Source of the DNA: Marinobacter vulgaris
Lineage (GTDB): Bacteria > Pseudomonadota > Gammaproteobacteria > Pseudomonadales > Oleiphilaceae
Assembly (NCBI RefSeq): GCF_003344045.1
Contig: NZ_QFWX01000005.1
Span: 62,001-126,000 of the forward strand
DNA: 64,000 bases
Reading direction: 5' to 3'
The stretch's first letter is position 1; each line of letters opens with the position of its first letter. Shown piece after piece: positions 35,458-44,706 of this stretch. The notes beneath the pieces are model-generated. The model did not search any database, was not told the origin of the DNA, and saw only the letters and a list, made by a program, of their open reading frames with translations. The position numbers were made by a program, and so were the translations under genes.

Positions 35458-35471
35458 TTGATTCATGTCAA
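35458..35471. promoter_or_regulatory. FNR/Anr-type box upstream of anr
   Basis: TTGATTCATGTCAA matches the FNR consensus TTGAT-N4-ATCAA at 9 of 10 defined positions. The site ends 21 bases before the chosen anr start. At that distance it would cover the promoter core rather than sit at -41.5, which fits autorepression. It is predicted from sequence only. Confidence 0.6.
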
Positions 35472-35595
35472 AACCGTACTTTAGTACGAACGGTGGCCTT
35501 TGCCAATGACCAATGCCATAGACAATTATAAGCATATACTCCGCCAACAGCCGTGAACCAGCCATGGGCGTGCTGAGTCAGCTAAAACCCTCAGT

Positions 35596-36468
35596 CTAGG
35601 CGCCATCTCGCTCCGCTTCCTCGCGGGCTTCTTTTTCAACCATCGCCGGGGTCTCAAGAGAAATGCGACCCAGTTTGCCGGAGCGGAATTCATTGAGCAG
35701 TATTTCCGACACCTTGTGCAGGTCCGGAACGCCGCCACGGCCGAGGAATCGTCGTTTCAGGGCAATGCCATCCATCAGCGCCAGTCCACCCTTTGGCAGT
35801 TCCTCAAAGCCATAGCGCGCCATGACCAGCGCGGGATAGGCCTCCAGCAGGTAGTCCGCCTCGAACATGGCCACATCCTCGAACTCGATCACCGCACTAC
35901 GGATGGCGCCACTGATGGCCAGGCGGTAACCGCAGGCTTCCGGCGACAGTTTGGGCCACAGAAAGCCGGGGGTGTCATACAGCAACACGTTGTCCGGCAG
36001 TTTGATCGCCTGCTGCGCCCTGGTCACGGCGGGTTCGTTGCCGGTCTTGGCTGCTGGCCGGCCAGCCATGGTGTTGATCAGCGTGGATTTTCCGACATTG
36101 GGAATGCCTAGGATCATCACCCGCAGAGCCCGTTTCTGGCGATCATGGTCGGGGGTCATCTCGCCGGCCAGGCGCAGGATATCCAGAGCCTCTGCCCGCT
36201 GGTTATGGGTCATGGTAATGGCCCGCACCCCACGCTCCTTTTCCAGCCAGGCGAGCCACTGCCGGGTAATCTCCGGGTCGGCGAGGTCGCGCTTGTTTAG
36301 GACCTTGATGACCGGCGTATCACCCCTGAGGGCGGGAACCAGCGGATTTTCACTGCTGAACGGCAGGCGCGCATCCACAACCTCGATAATGAGATCCATC
36401 TGGGGCATTTCTTTTTTGATCTCCTTGCGGGCCTTATGCATATGCCCTGGAAACCAGTTAATGGCCAT
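35596..36468 (-). CDS. ylqF: Ribosome biogenesis GTPase YlqF/RbgA-like
   Basis: This circularly permuted GTPase is involved in late assembly of the large ribosomal subunit. The 290-residue product has the motif order G4 NKRD, then G1 GIPNVGKST, then G3 DTPG, diagnostic of the YlqF/YawG group. It begins with INWFPGHMHKARKEIK. The C-terminal domain includes LLNEFRSGKLGRISLE. It lies 158 bases upstream of anr on the same strand. Gammaproteobacterial members are less well studied than Bacillus RbgA. Confidence 0.93.
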   Translation of the reverse strand: MAINWFPGHMHKARKEIKKEMPQMDLIIEVVDARLPFSSENPLVPALRGDTPVIKVLNKRDLADPEITRQWLAWLEKERGVRAITMTHNQRAEALDILRLAGEMTPDHDRQKRALRVMILGIPNVGKSTLINTMAGRPAAKTGNEPAVTRAQQAIKLPDNVLLYDTPGFLWPKLSPEACGYRLAISGAIRSAVIEFEDVAMFEADYLLEAYPALVMARYGFEELPKGGLALMDGIALKRRFLGRGGVPDLHKVSEILLNEFRSGKLGRISLETPAMVEKEAREEAERDGA

Positions 36469-36686
36469 GTTTGTTACTCCGGAAATGGCTGAACGGCGCC
36501 ATTATGGACGGGAATGACTAAATTTTCACATTTCTCTGAGCCCGCCATTGGCGGGAGCTGAGGGTTTTACTGCCGTGGAGTATGTACTAAAAGGAGGGGG
36601 TTCGGGGTGAAATGTCCGGTCGTTTTGTTTTAGGGTGTAATCCTTGAAAACCCAAAGTGACCCAAAATCGATTAGTGGAGATATCT

Positions 36687-37136
36687 ATGAAGCTCGTGAA
36701 ACTGTTCGGAATTGCCCTGATTGCAGTCGGGCTGTCTTCTCCGGCGATGGCCCAGCAATCTGGCGGGCAGCCGGACCAGGTCGATCAGCTGGCTCAGATG
36801 GTTGGCCTGAGCGATGACCAGCAGAAAGAAATCCGCGGCATCATCGACGAGATGCAGTCTGAAATTCAGGAGCTTCAGGGCGAAGCCCAGCAACTCCAGC
36901 AGGAGATCCAGGCCCAGATCAAGCCGGATTACGATGAAGACGAGATTCGTGAAAAAGCGGAAGAGCTTGGTGATGTCACTGGTGAAATGACGGCCATGTC
37001 CACCCTGATGCAGGCGCGGGTTGATGCCGTGTTCACCGAAGCGCAGCGTGAAGAGCTGAACAAGCGCATGCAGCAGATGCAGCAGCAGATGCAACAGCAG
37101 CGTCAGATGCAGATGCAGCAGCAGGGCATGCAGTAA
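36687..37136 (+). CDS. Spy/CpxP-like periplasmic protein with Met/Gln-rich tail
   Basis: This 149-residue secreted protein has a signal peptide ending at MAQQ (about residue 25). It is an almost wholly helical, charged and Gln-rich mature chain. Two LTxxQ-like motifs are visible (LSDDQQKEI and FTEAQREEL), as in Spy/CpxP chaperones and metal-sensor ZraP/CnrX relatives. The last 30 residues are almost only Met, Gln and Arg, which could bind copper or silver; that is inference. ATG 36687 is chosen for the signal sequence and GGAG spacing. A terminator follows. Confidence 0.75.
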   Translation: MKLVKLFGIALIAVGLSSPAMAQQSGGQPDQVDQLAQMVGLSDDQQKEIRGIIDEMQSEIQELQGEAQQLQQEIQAQIKPDYDEDEIREKAEELGDVTGEMTAMSTLMQARVDAVFTEAQREELNKRMQQMQQQMQQQRQMQMQQQGMQ

Positions 37137-37171
37137 GCTTCGTTACTACTCTGGACTAGCGTTCGGAATTC

Positions 37172-37210
37172 AGAAAAACCGCCTTGGCTTCTGGCCCTGG
37201 CGGTTTTTCT
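37172..37210. terminator. Bidirectional terminator between the Spy-like and RND genes
   Basis: The 12-base arms AGAAAAACCGCC (37172-37183) and GGCGGTTTTTCT (37199-37210) are perfect complements. A/T runs sit at both ends, so it can stop transcription from either side. Confidence 0.85.
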
Positions 37211-37265
37211 GTATCTGTGGCCCGCAAACTGGAAGTTCGTCGCGGCAGGCCTTCAGGCTCGACTT

Positions 37266-39752
37266 TTATTCTCGAACACCGAACGGCTTAACCAGCACAA
37301 TAAGTCGAGGCAACAGGGTAAGAGCACCAACCAGCGCCATGAACATGGCAAAGCCGGTGAACAACCCAAAGTAGATGGTCGGGATGAAGTTCGACAGCAC
37401 CAGGATCGAAAATCCGGTAATGATCGTCAGCGAGGTAAAGAACATTGCCTGCCCGATACTGCGGTGGCAGCGGTGCATGGTGGCGATGTAGTCGCCGTCT
37501 TTCTCGAACTCCGTTTTGAACCGGTGGATGTAGTGAATGGTATCGTCTACCGCAATACCCACGGTAATGGCCGCCACCGTAATCGTCATCATGTCCAGCG
37601 GGATGCCCAGCCAGCCCATCAGACCCAGCACGGAGCCCGCTGCAATCAGATTTGGCGCCATGCCGATAAGCGCCAGTTTTATCGACCGGAACAGGATCAG
37701 GAACATAATCATGATGGCCAGGAAAACCACACCCAGGGTCTTGATCTGGGATTCAAAAAGGCTTTGCAGCATGTTGTTGTACATTACCATCATGCCTGAG
37801 AGCTGCACCTGATCGTCCTCGAACCCCATTTCTTCGGTCAGGTGACGGCGGATCTCGTCCAGTAGTTCCTGGCGTCGCAGGTCCTCAGAGGTCTCCAGGA
37901 CGCGAATGCTGAAGCGGGCCTGGTCGTATTTCTCGTTGATGTAGGGGGTCAACAGAATGTCCTGCAAATCCTCAGGCACCGCCGAAGGTACGAATGCCAG
38001 CTCGAGGGCATCCAGGGGCTCGCCGCCATTGACCAGGGCCAGTATATCGAGGGTGGTGCTGATGGATTGCACCTTCCCGGTTGCCGGCAGGCTGTCCAGA
38101 TAATCGTGGACTTTCCTCAGGCGCTCCATCTTCTGGTAGGTGAACCAGGTGTCCCGGTATTCCTCGGCCTGGTCACAATCCTCCACAAACGGATCGCAGT
38201 CGCTGGCGAAAGGATCGCCCCCGCCTTCGCTTTCCGGTGGCCTGTCGTCAGTGATCACCACGTCCAGAGGCGTGGTGCCCCCCAGGCGGTCATCAATGGT
38301 GACCATGCCCTGGTGGATTTCAGTGCTGGACTTGAAGTAGTCGATGAAGCTGTTTTCCACCGTCAGGCGGTTGAGGCCGATCGCGCAGAGTACGGCGATG
38401 ATGGCAGAGCCGACCAGCACCGTTTTTCCATAGTGTTCGGTGAAGCGGGCGAACAGGTCGGTAAATGGCACGCGGTCCGAGCGCACCCGCTCATCCACTG
38501 GCGGTGGCAACAGGGTAAGCAGCGCCGGGAAAATCAGGAAGGTGATGAGGAAGGCCACGGCGAGGCCGATGGTCATCATCCAGCCGAAATCGATCACCGG
38601 GCGGATGCCACTGAAGGTAAGCGACCCGAAAGCGACAATGGTGGTAATGGCCATGTAGAAACACGGCTTGATCATGGCCAGCAGGGTATTGCGAAGGGTA
38701 TCTCTGGGCGCGGCATCAGGGTCGTCGTGCTGGAACTCCCGGTAGCGGACGATCAGGTGAATGGTCAGCGACAGGGTCATGATCAGCAGCAGCGATACGA
38801 AGTTGGAGGAAATGACCGTCACCGGCCAGCGTGCCCAGCTCAGGTAACCGACCACCAGCCAGACAGTAAAGCTGCAGCACAGCACCGGTACCAGTACCCA
38901 GCGCCACTGGCGGAAGATGATCGCCAGGGTCAATAACAGGAACACCAGTACGCCGATCCCGAAAGTGGACAGATCGTTCTCAATGAAACGAATCATGTCC
39001 GCAACGATCATCGGCACGCCGCCGAGGTAAATCTCTGCACGGTCCCGATAGCTGTCCAGAATTTCCCTGACCTGGGCGATGGTGCGATCCCGTTCCTCGC
39101 CCTGGGCCTCGGTGAATTCGATGAATTTGCGGCTGACGACTTCCAGTTGCTGCTGTTCCTGTTCCGTCGCTTCGCCACTGTCAACCTTGTCCCGCAGGGT
39201 ATTGCGTTCACGAAGCAGCTCGAAATAGCGTTCAGGGGTGGGCAGGTTGACCTGTATGGCCGTGGTGCGTGCATCTTCGCTGATCAGCAGATTGGGGTAC
39301 AGGGGGTTATTGAGCAGTGCTTTGCGGGCGGTGTCAGGGTCAACACCGTCTTCGTCGATAGTCTTGATCTCGGAGTCCACGGTATCCAGGGTCAGGTCAG
39401 GACTGTGGAGCAGGGGGACGTTGAGAATGCTGTTGGTGGAGTTGACGTTATCCAGCGATGCCAGTTCATCCCGCAGTGAGCGCAGCAGTGCCAGGCCGTC
39501 GTCACTGAACAGTTCCTCGTGGGGCGTAAAAGTAACAATCAGGAAGTCGTCGGAGTTGGTAAACCGCCGGTTGACCTCCCGATACTGCTCCAGTGAGCGA
39601 TCGTCCTCCAGGACAAGAGACTCGGCGGACGCGTCCAGACGGAACTGGTCCAGCCGCAAACTGGCGACTATCAGCACGGCGCCGAACAGCAGCAGTACCA
39701 GAACAGGATGGGGGAAAATCAGCCGGTCGTAGAAGGATCGAAGCCAGGACAT
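37266..39752 (-). CDS. RND-superfamily (MMPL/COG1033) exporter
   Basis: This large 828-residue inner-membrane protein has about 12 membrane helices in two halves, each with a big periplasmic loop. The family includes lipid and hopanoid exporters. SSD-like membrane blocks are ILVRYREFQHDD-type in the first half and VGIAVDDTIHYIHRFK in the second. The second periplasmic loop carries an unusual Asp/Cys-rich insert (DPFASDCDPFVEDCD; about 38165-38225). Start 39752 (MSWLRSFYDRL) is preferred to 39800, which would add unrelated residues. It follows a chemoreceptor and lipA on the same strand. Substrate unknown. Confidence 0.88.
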   Translation of the reverse strand: MSWLRSFYDRLIFPHPVLVLLLFGAVLIVASLRLDQFRLDASAESLVLEDDRSLEQYREVNRRFTNSDDFLIVTFTPHEELFSDDGLALLRSLRDELASLDNVNSTNSILNVPLLHSPDLTLDTVDSEIKTIDEDGVDPDTARKALLNNPLYPNLLISEDARTTAIQVNLPTPERYFELLRERNTLRDKVDSGEATEQEQQQLEVVSRKFIEFTEAQGEERDRTIAQVREILDSYRDRAEIYLGGVPMIVADMIRFIENDLSTFGIGVLVFLLLTLAIIFRQWRWVLVPVLCCSFTVWLVVGYLSWARWPVTVISSNFVSLLLIMTLSLTIHLIVRYREFQHDDPDAAPRDTLRNTLLAMIKPCFYMAITTIVAFGSLTFSGIRPVIDFGWMMTIGLAVAFLITFLIFPALLTLLPPPVDERVRSDRVPFTDLFARFTEHYGKTVLVGSAIIAVLCAIGLNRLTVENSFIDYFKSSTEIHQGMVTIDDRLGGTTPLDVVITDDRPPESEGGGDPFASDCDPFVEDCDQAEEYRDTWFTYQKMERLRKVHDYLDSLPATGKVQSISTTLDILALVNGGEPLDALELAFVPSAVPEDLQDILLTPYINEKYDQARFSIRVLETSEDLRRQELLDEIRRHLTEEMGFEDDQVQLSGMMVMYNNMLQSLFESQIKTLGVVFLAIMIMFLILFRSIKLALIGMAPNLIAAGSVLGLMGWLGIPLDMMTITVAAITVGIAVDDTIHYIHRFKTEFEKDGDYIATMHRCHRSIGQAMFFTSLTIITGFSILVLSNFIPTIYFGLFTGFAMFMALVGALTLLPRLIVLVKPFGVRE

Positions 39753-39804
39753 CGCAAGAATTACCCTACACAGTGAAAACGAGTGCAGAGTGTGCCACAA
39801 ACTG

Positions 39805-41025
39805 TCAGTCGACGGTGACCCTGTTGGACGCTTCTTCCAGAGAATCGATCAACTGTTTCAGGCGTTTACTCATATCGGCGCTTTCGGTGAGTTGGGTGAC
39901 CATGCTGTTGGTGGTATCGCGGATGCTCTGGACATTGGCCAGGACTGAGTCGGTTGAGGCTGTCTGGTCGGCGGATACGTTGGCGATTTCCTGGTTGGTC
40001 TGGTCAATGCGGCTGACAACCGAATTGATGGCATCCAGGGACTTGCGGGCCTCTTCTGACTCATCGACACACAGGGAGGCGTCCCCCGAGCTTGCGGTCA
40101 TCTGCGTGACCGCGTTGTCCATGGCGGTGAGCAGGCGGTCTATGGTGCCCTGAATCTGGTCAGTGGAATCCTGGACCCGCCTGGCCAGATTGCGCACTTC
40201 ATCCGCCACCACGGCAAATCCCCGGCCCTGCTCACCGGCACGGGCGGCCTCAATCGCGGCATTCAGTGCCAGCAGGTTGGTCTGCTCTGCAATGCCCTTG
40301 ATTTCGGCAACGGAGTGGCTGATCTCATGGCTGTTTTCAGCCAGCGCCTGCACGCTGTCTGCCGAGGTCTGGATAGCGGTGGCCAGTCGCCGGATGGAGT
40401 CGGCACTGCGACCAACCCGTTCGCTGCCGTCAACGGTGGCATTTCGTGCTTCGTGAGACAGGGTTTTGGCGATGCCTGCCTGTTCGGCAATGCCGGTAAA
40501 ACTCTGCAGCATGGTTTCTATCATCTCGGCGCTGCGATCGGCGCCGGACTGCTGCCGGCCCAGGTCATCCCGGCGGGCCTCTGCGGCCACTGTCAGCTCT
40601 TGCACTTCCCGGTGCAGATGATCGATGGCCTGTTTCATGCTTCTTACCACGCCCATGGTGCGATCCTGCATGGCGTTGAAGGCCTGGCCCATCTCGCCGA
40701 TTTCATCCGTGGAGTCAACATGGGCCCGTTCGCTGAGATTGCCGGAGGCCTGAACGGAGACCATGGTTGTCTTGAGGCGATAGACGTGCCGCTCAATGAA
40801 GGAAATCAGCAGTTGCGAGCCGGCCATTTCCAGCATCATCAAAACGGCAACAACCAGCGCGAAGCCACCGGCGGTTTCACTGAAAACCTCTGAAAACGAC
40901 TGGTCAGTCAGCCCTGCTACCGTGTTCATGGCATAGATCACCAGCAGGCAGAGTACGACAAACACAACAATATTGAGCAGCCAGAACTTGTACTTGAGCC
41001 GGGCATTCCTGATCAGTTGCAGCAT
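39805..41025 (-). CDS. Methyl-accepting chemotaxis protein without large periplasmic domain
   Basis: The product has 406 residues with two membrane helices (about 14-34 and 52-75) separated by a loop of only some 20 residues. A HAMP-like linker and a signalling domain with the hairpin [20 protein letters not shown] follow. With almost no periplasmic sensor it may sense membrane, redox or internal signals, or respond through the HAMP. It lies 8 bases downstream of lipA, so it is probably co-transcribed with it, and 52 bases upstream of the RND exporter gene. Confidence 0.92.
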   Translation of the reverse strand: MLQLIRNARLKYKFWLLNIVVFVVLCLLVIYAMNTVAGLTDQSFSEVFSETAGGFALVVAVLMMLEMAGSQLLISFIERHVYRLKTTMVSVQASGNLSERAHVDSTDEIGEMGQAFNAMQDRTMGVVRSMKQAIDHLHREVQELTVAAEARRDDLGRQQSGADRSAEMIETMLQSFTGIAEQAGIAKTLSHEARNATVDGSERVGRSADSIRRLATAIQTSADSVQALAENSHEISHSVAEIKGIAEQTNLLALNAAIEAARAGEQGRGFAVVADEVRNLARRVQDSTDQIQGTIDRLLTAMDNAVTQMTASSGDASLCVDESEEARKSLDAINSVVSRIDQTNQEIANVSADQTASTDSVLANVQSIRDTTNSMVTQLTESADMSKRLKQLIDSLEEASNRVTVD

Positions 41026-41033
41026 TGAGGGTC

Positions 41034-42080
41034 TCAGTCAACGGCTTTTACAGGGATTTGCTGGGCTTTCGATGAAGCAGGAACTTCCGGCACGGCAAGA
41101 CCGAGGTTGTTTTTTTCAAATACCCGGTCAGCCCGGTAGCTGGAGCGAACCATGGGCCCCGACGGCACTTCCATGAATCCCTTTTCCAGGCCGATTTCGC
41201 GGAAGCGGTTGAAGTCCTCCGGAGTAACGTACTTCTCGACTGGCAGGTGGTTCTGGGTCGGGCGCAGATACTGGCCCAGAGTCAGGATATCAACACCGAC
41301 GGCGAGCAGGTCGTCCATGGTTTCGAGTATCTCTTCCTCAGTTTCACCCAGACCCAGCATCAGGCTGGTTTTGGTCAGCACGTCCGGACGGTATTTCTTG
41401 GCGTGGCCCAGAACGCTGAGGGTTTTTTCATAACCGGCGCGCGGATCCCGCACCCGGGTGGTCAGACGCTTGACGGTTTCCACGTTCTGGGCGAAAACGT
41501 CCAGTCCTGAGTCCACGACCTTTTCGACGTGTTCCATTACCGCATCGAAATCCGGTGTCAGTGCCTCAACCGCCACGTGTGGGGTGCGCTGTTTGATGGC
41601 GGACACACACGCTGCGTAGTGGGCTGCGCCGCCGTCGTCCAGGTCGTCCCGGTCCACCGAGGTGAGGACAATGTAGCGCAGGCCCATGAGCTCGACGGAT
41701 TTGGCGGTATTTTCCGGCTCTTCGTGGTCCAGCCAGCCTTTGGGGTTGCCGGTGTCGACAGCGCAGAAGCGGCAGGCCCGGGTACACACTGACCCCATGA
41801 CCATGATGGTAGCGGTACCGTTGGTCCAGCACTCACCGATATTGGGGCAGTGGGATTCCTGGCATACCGTGCTCAGGCGGTGTTCGCTGACGTTTTTGCG
41901 CACCGCCTCGTAGCGCTCACCGCCGGGCATCCGGGCCCGGAGCCAGGAAGGTTTGCGCTGGGTACTGGTGTCGATGATGCCCGATCCTGAGCGCTTGATC
42001 CCGTCCTTGATGGCGGAAAAACCATGTTCATTGCGGAACTTGGAACCACTGGTGACCCGGGGCTTGGCACTATCGCTCAT
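41034..42080 (-). CDS. lipA: Lipoyl synthase (LipA)
   Basis: This radical-SAM enzyme inserts two sulfur atoms into octanoyl-lipoyl domains. Both clusters are visible: the auxiliary site with CPNIGEC preceded by CQESH, and the radical-[13 protein letters not shown]. The C-terminal RSSYRAD supplies the serine ligand. At 348 residues it has a typical length, with an extra N-terminal charged segment. lipB is some 30 kb away at 10533, so lipoate genes are split in this genome, unlike in E. coli where they are adjacent. Confidence 0.97.
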   Translation of the reverse strand: MSDSAKPRVTSGSKFRNEHGFSAIKDGIKRSGSGIIDTSTQRKPSWLRARMPGGERYEAVRKNVSEHRLSTVCQESHCPNIGECWTNGTATIMVMGSVCTRACRFCAVDTGNPKGWLDHEEPENTAKSVELMGLRYIVLTSVDRDDLDDGGAAHYAACVSAIKQRTPHVAVEALTPDFDAVMEHVEKVVDSGLDVFAQNVETVKRLTTRVRDPRAGYEKTLSVLGHAKKYRPDVLTKTSLMLGLGETEEEILETMDDLLAVGVDILTLGQYLRPTQNHLPVEKYVTPEDFNRFREIGLEKGFMEVPSGPMVRSSYRADRVFEKNNLGLAVPEVPASSKAQQIPVKAVD

Positions 42081-42200
42081 TACAAACGGACTCTCTGTCT
42101 ATTGGCTTCTGGGGAGGTACACGAATCTCAGCTTACGTTAAAGAGTAATCCGCACCCGCTGAGGATACAAGGCAGGTACGGATAATCACGGGGATTGCGA

Positions 42201-42218
42201 GCACGACGCTCGTCGTGC
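42201..42218. repeat. GC-rich hairpin downstream of metY
   Basis: GCACGAC pairs with GTCGTGC around a 4-base loop, 12 bases beyond the metY stop. There is no T run. It may be a weak terminator or an mRNA 3' stabilising stem. Confidence 0.35.
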
Positions 42219-42229
42219 CCGTTGGTCGC

Positions 42230-43507
42230 TCAGGCCGTTGCCTTGTCCAGGGCCTGACTGATATCGGCAATGATGTCGTCGACATGTTCGATGCCGATGG
42301 ACAGCCGCACAAGATCCTCGCTGACCCCTGCGCTTTCCAGCTCTTTCGGATTGAGCTGACGGTGCGTGGTTGTGGCCGGGTGGCAGGCCAGAGACTTGGC
42401 ATCGCCAATGTTCACCAGGCGGTATATCAGTTGCAGGGCATCGATAAACCTGGCGCCGTTCTCGCGACCCCCGGTAATGCCGAAACTGAGAATGCCGGAG
42501 GCGCGACCGCCGCAGATCTTGTCACAGGTAGCCTTGTAGGGGCTGTCTGCCAGCGTGGCGTAGTTGACCCACTCAACGGCGGGATGATCCTGAAGGTAAT
42601 TGGCGACTTTCTCGGCGTTTTCGCAGTGGCGCTCCATGCGCAGCCCGAGGGTTTCCAGGCCCTGCATGATCAGAAACGCGTTGAACGGTGACAGTGCCGC
42701 ACCGGTATTGCGCAGAGGAACGACGCGGCAGCGGCCAATGAAGGCGGCTTCACCAAGCGCTTCGGTGAAGACCACTCCATGGTAGGACGGGTCCGGCTCA
42801 TTCAGCATGGGGAACTTGGCCTTGTTGGCGGCCCAGTCGAACTTGCCGGAATCCACCACAACGCCGGCAACCGTCGTGCCGTGGCCACCGATGTACTTGG
42901 TGAGGGAGTGAACCACAATGTCGGCACCGTGCTCGAAAGGGCGGCACAGGAAAGGCGTTGCCACGGTGTTGTCGACAATCAGGGGAATGCCATGCTTGTG
43001 GGCAATCTCTGCCCAGCGCTGGATGTCCACCACGTTGCCGGCCGGGTTGCCGATGGACTCGCAGAACAGCGCACGGGTGTTGTCATCGATGGCCTTTTCC
43101 ACGGCATCAAAGTCATCGTGTCTCACCATGCGGCAATCAATGCCCTGGTTCGGCAGTGAGTGGGCAAACAGGTTGTAGGTGCCGCCATAGAGCTGGCCGG
43201 TACTGACAATGTTGTTGCCCACCTTGCAGATGGTCTGCAGGGCATAAAGGATCGCGGCCATGCCCGATGCCACCGCCAGAGCGCCCACGCCGCCTTCAAG
43301 CTGGGCCATGCGCTCTTCCAGGACGGCGTTGGTGGGGTTCATGATTCGGGTATAGATGTTGCCCTGTACCTTCAGGTCGAACAGATCGGCGCCGTGCTGG
43401 GTGTCGTCGAAGGTATAGGAAGTAGTCTGGTAAATGGGCGTGGTGGCGGCATTGGTGGTCGGGTCGCCGTTAAAGCCAGCGTGGAGGGCAAGAGTCTCCG
43501 GTTTCAT
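42230..43507 (-). CDS. metY: O-acetylhomoserine sulfhydrylase (MetY)
   Basis: This PLP-dependent gamma-elimination enzyme joins O-acetylhomoserine (or O-succinylhomoserine) with sulfide to give homocysteine for methionine. The 425-residue protein is longer than MetB/MetC, as typical for MetY. The PLP lysine is in HSLTKYIGGHGTTVAG. Other family blocks are PETLALHAGF at the start and TTHRQLNPKELESAGVSEDL near the end. It is preceded by a 284-base region up to tRNA-Met in which I recognise no riboswitch. Confidence 0.95.
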   Translation of the reverse strand: MKPETLALHAGFNGDPTTNAATTPIYQTTSYTFDDTQHGADLFDLKVQGNIYTRIMNPTNAVLEERMAQLEGGVGALAVASGMAAILYALQTICKVGNNIVSTGQLYGGTYNLFAHSLPNQGIDCRMVRHDDFDAVEKAIDDNTRALFCESIGNPAGNVVDIQRWAEIAHKHGIPLIVDNTVATPFLCRPFEHGADIVVHSLTKYIGGHGTTVAGVVVDSGKFDWAANKAKFPMLNEPDPSYHGVVFTEALGEAAFIGRCRVVPLRNTGAALSPFNAFLIMQGLETLGLRMERHCENAEKVANYLQDHPAVEWVNYATLADSPYKATCDKICGGRASGILSFGITGGRENGARFIDALQLIYRLVNIGDAKSLACHPATTTHRQLNPKELESAGVSEDLVRLSIGIEHVDDIIADISQALDKATA

Positions 43508-43750
43508 AATAGTGCATCCCTTGTGTTGCCATTGTTGTCGAATTGAGCGTATGTGGATGATTATGCCACAGCTGGTGGTGTGAGCAGAGTGTCATGTTCG
43601 TCCGATTGGCTTGTGACTTTGCTGGTTTCGCGCCAGCTTCGGGAAGATATGGCCTGTGCCAGCTTGCAAGAAAAATGCATTAAGACAAACCGGCATGGCG
43701 GGTGGCCTGTCATTATGTGGGGAGCGTAGAGAGGAGAGGACGCCGGAATT

Positions 43751-43784
43751 AAAAAAGGGCCCACGCTTACGCGAGGACCCTTTT
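43751..43784 (-). terminator. Terminator after tRNA-Met
   Basis: On the minus strand, AGGGTCCTCGCG and CGTGGGCCCT form an imperfect stem just after the tRNA 3' end. It is followed by a run of six T (plus strand AAAAAA at 43751-43756). Confidence 0.75.
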
Positions 43785-43791
43785 GCAATAC

Positions 43792-43868
43792 TGGTAGCAA
43801 GGGGCGGAGTCGAACCGCCGACCCCGGCATTATGAGTGCCGTGCTCTAACCAACTGAGCTACCTTGCC
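43792..43868 (-). tRNA. tRNA-Met (anticodon CAT, elongator)
   Basis: The 77-base cloverleaf on the minus strand has acceptor GGCAAGG with CCTTGCT (one G-U pair), D-arm AGCTCAGTTGGTTAGAGC, anticodon stem CGGCA/TGCCG with loop CTCATAA and T-loop TTCGACT. CCA is encoded. The first base pair is normal Watson-Crick G-C rather than the mismatched C1-A72 of initiator tRNA, so it is an elongator. Confidence 0.96.
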
Positions 43869-43945
43869 ATATTCGTTGGGTTGTGCTCCAAACGAGGCGC
43901 GTATTTTCTGGATTTTATGCGTTGCTGTCAACCCTTTTCCGGATT

Positions 43946-44686
43946 TCAGGCTGAGTGGCTGGCGGGATTGTGGGCGGGGATGGCAATCAGGCTGATCAGC
44001 CGGTCATTCTCCAGGGAAAACCAGGCGTTGAGCTCGCTGTGGATCGGCCATTCCGGTGACAGGGTCGTCAGCAAGCGCAGCCTGGCGGTGCCGTCCCGAT
44101 GCCAGGCCAGCAGTTCGGCATGCTCGAAATAGAAACGCTTTTGTACCAGAGGGTAAAGTGCCTTGAAGAGCGTTTCCTTGAGGCAGAACGCCAGGGTAAT
44201 CAGAAATCCCGGCTGGTGGGTCAGCTCGCAGCCAAACCGCGCCTGTTCCGGTTGAGTCAGGATCTGGCGGGAAAGTGGCAGCGCGCGGTCATCGGGCATG
44301 ATCATCTCCGCATCAAGGCCAAGCCCCCTGTAATGCTGCTGATGTCCAACCACCGCCGCCGCCCAGCCTCGTGTGTGGGTGATTGACCCCACGCATCCGG
44401 TTGGCCATACCGGGGCCCGGTCAGCACCTTGGGCTGGGGTGTCTGGGCGACCTGTGAGGCGGGACAAGCCCTCGCGGGCACAGAATCGTCCTGCCAGGTA
44501 TTCCGACTGACGCTTGCTGACCGCCCTTTCCACGGAGGGAGGTGGAATAATGTCGCTACAGCGGAAGTCATCGGGGTGGAAGCGGTCCGATTCAAAACCC
44601 AGGCTGATCAGATGCAGGCCCGGCAGGGGGTGCGGCCAGGGCCATCGGTCGTCAGGGCTGCTGCAGCAGGCTGGCAGGAGACTCAC
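43946..44686 (-). CDS. 4'-phosphopantetheinyl transferase (Sfp/EntD type)
   Basis: The enzyme transfers phosphopantetheine from CoA to carrier-protein serines. Signatures are the substrate-binding SITHTRGWAAAVV, the Mg-binding GLGLDAEMI (usually GxDxE) and the FCLKETLFKALYP helix (family W/F-x-x-KEAxxKA). The frame is open upstream into ychF; GTG 44686 is chosen as start because GGAAG lies 8 bases before it and because it begins just after the ychF stop, giving 246 residues. The partner carrier proteins are not in this window. Confidence 0.85.
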   Translation of the reverse strand: MSLLPACCSSPDDRWPWPHPLPGLHLISLGFESDRFHPDDFRCSDIIPPPSVERAVSKRQSEYLAGRFCAREGLSRLTGRPDTPAQGADRAPVWPTGCVGSITHTRGWAAAVVGHQQHYRGLGLDAEMIMPDDRALPLSRQILTQPEQARFGCELTHQPGFLITLAFCLKETLFKALYPLVQKRFYFEHAELLAWHRDGTARLRLLTTLSPEWPIHSELNAWFSLENDRLISLIAIPAHNPASHSA

Positions 44687-44706
44687 CGTCAAAACTTCCG
44701 GAGCAA

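Noticed and set aside
43508..43791. Possible SAM or cobalamin riboswitch before metY
   Set aside because: I could not recognise any conserved riboswitch core; a covariance-model search would be needed.
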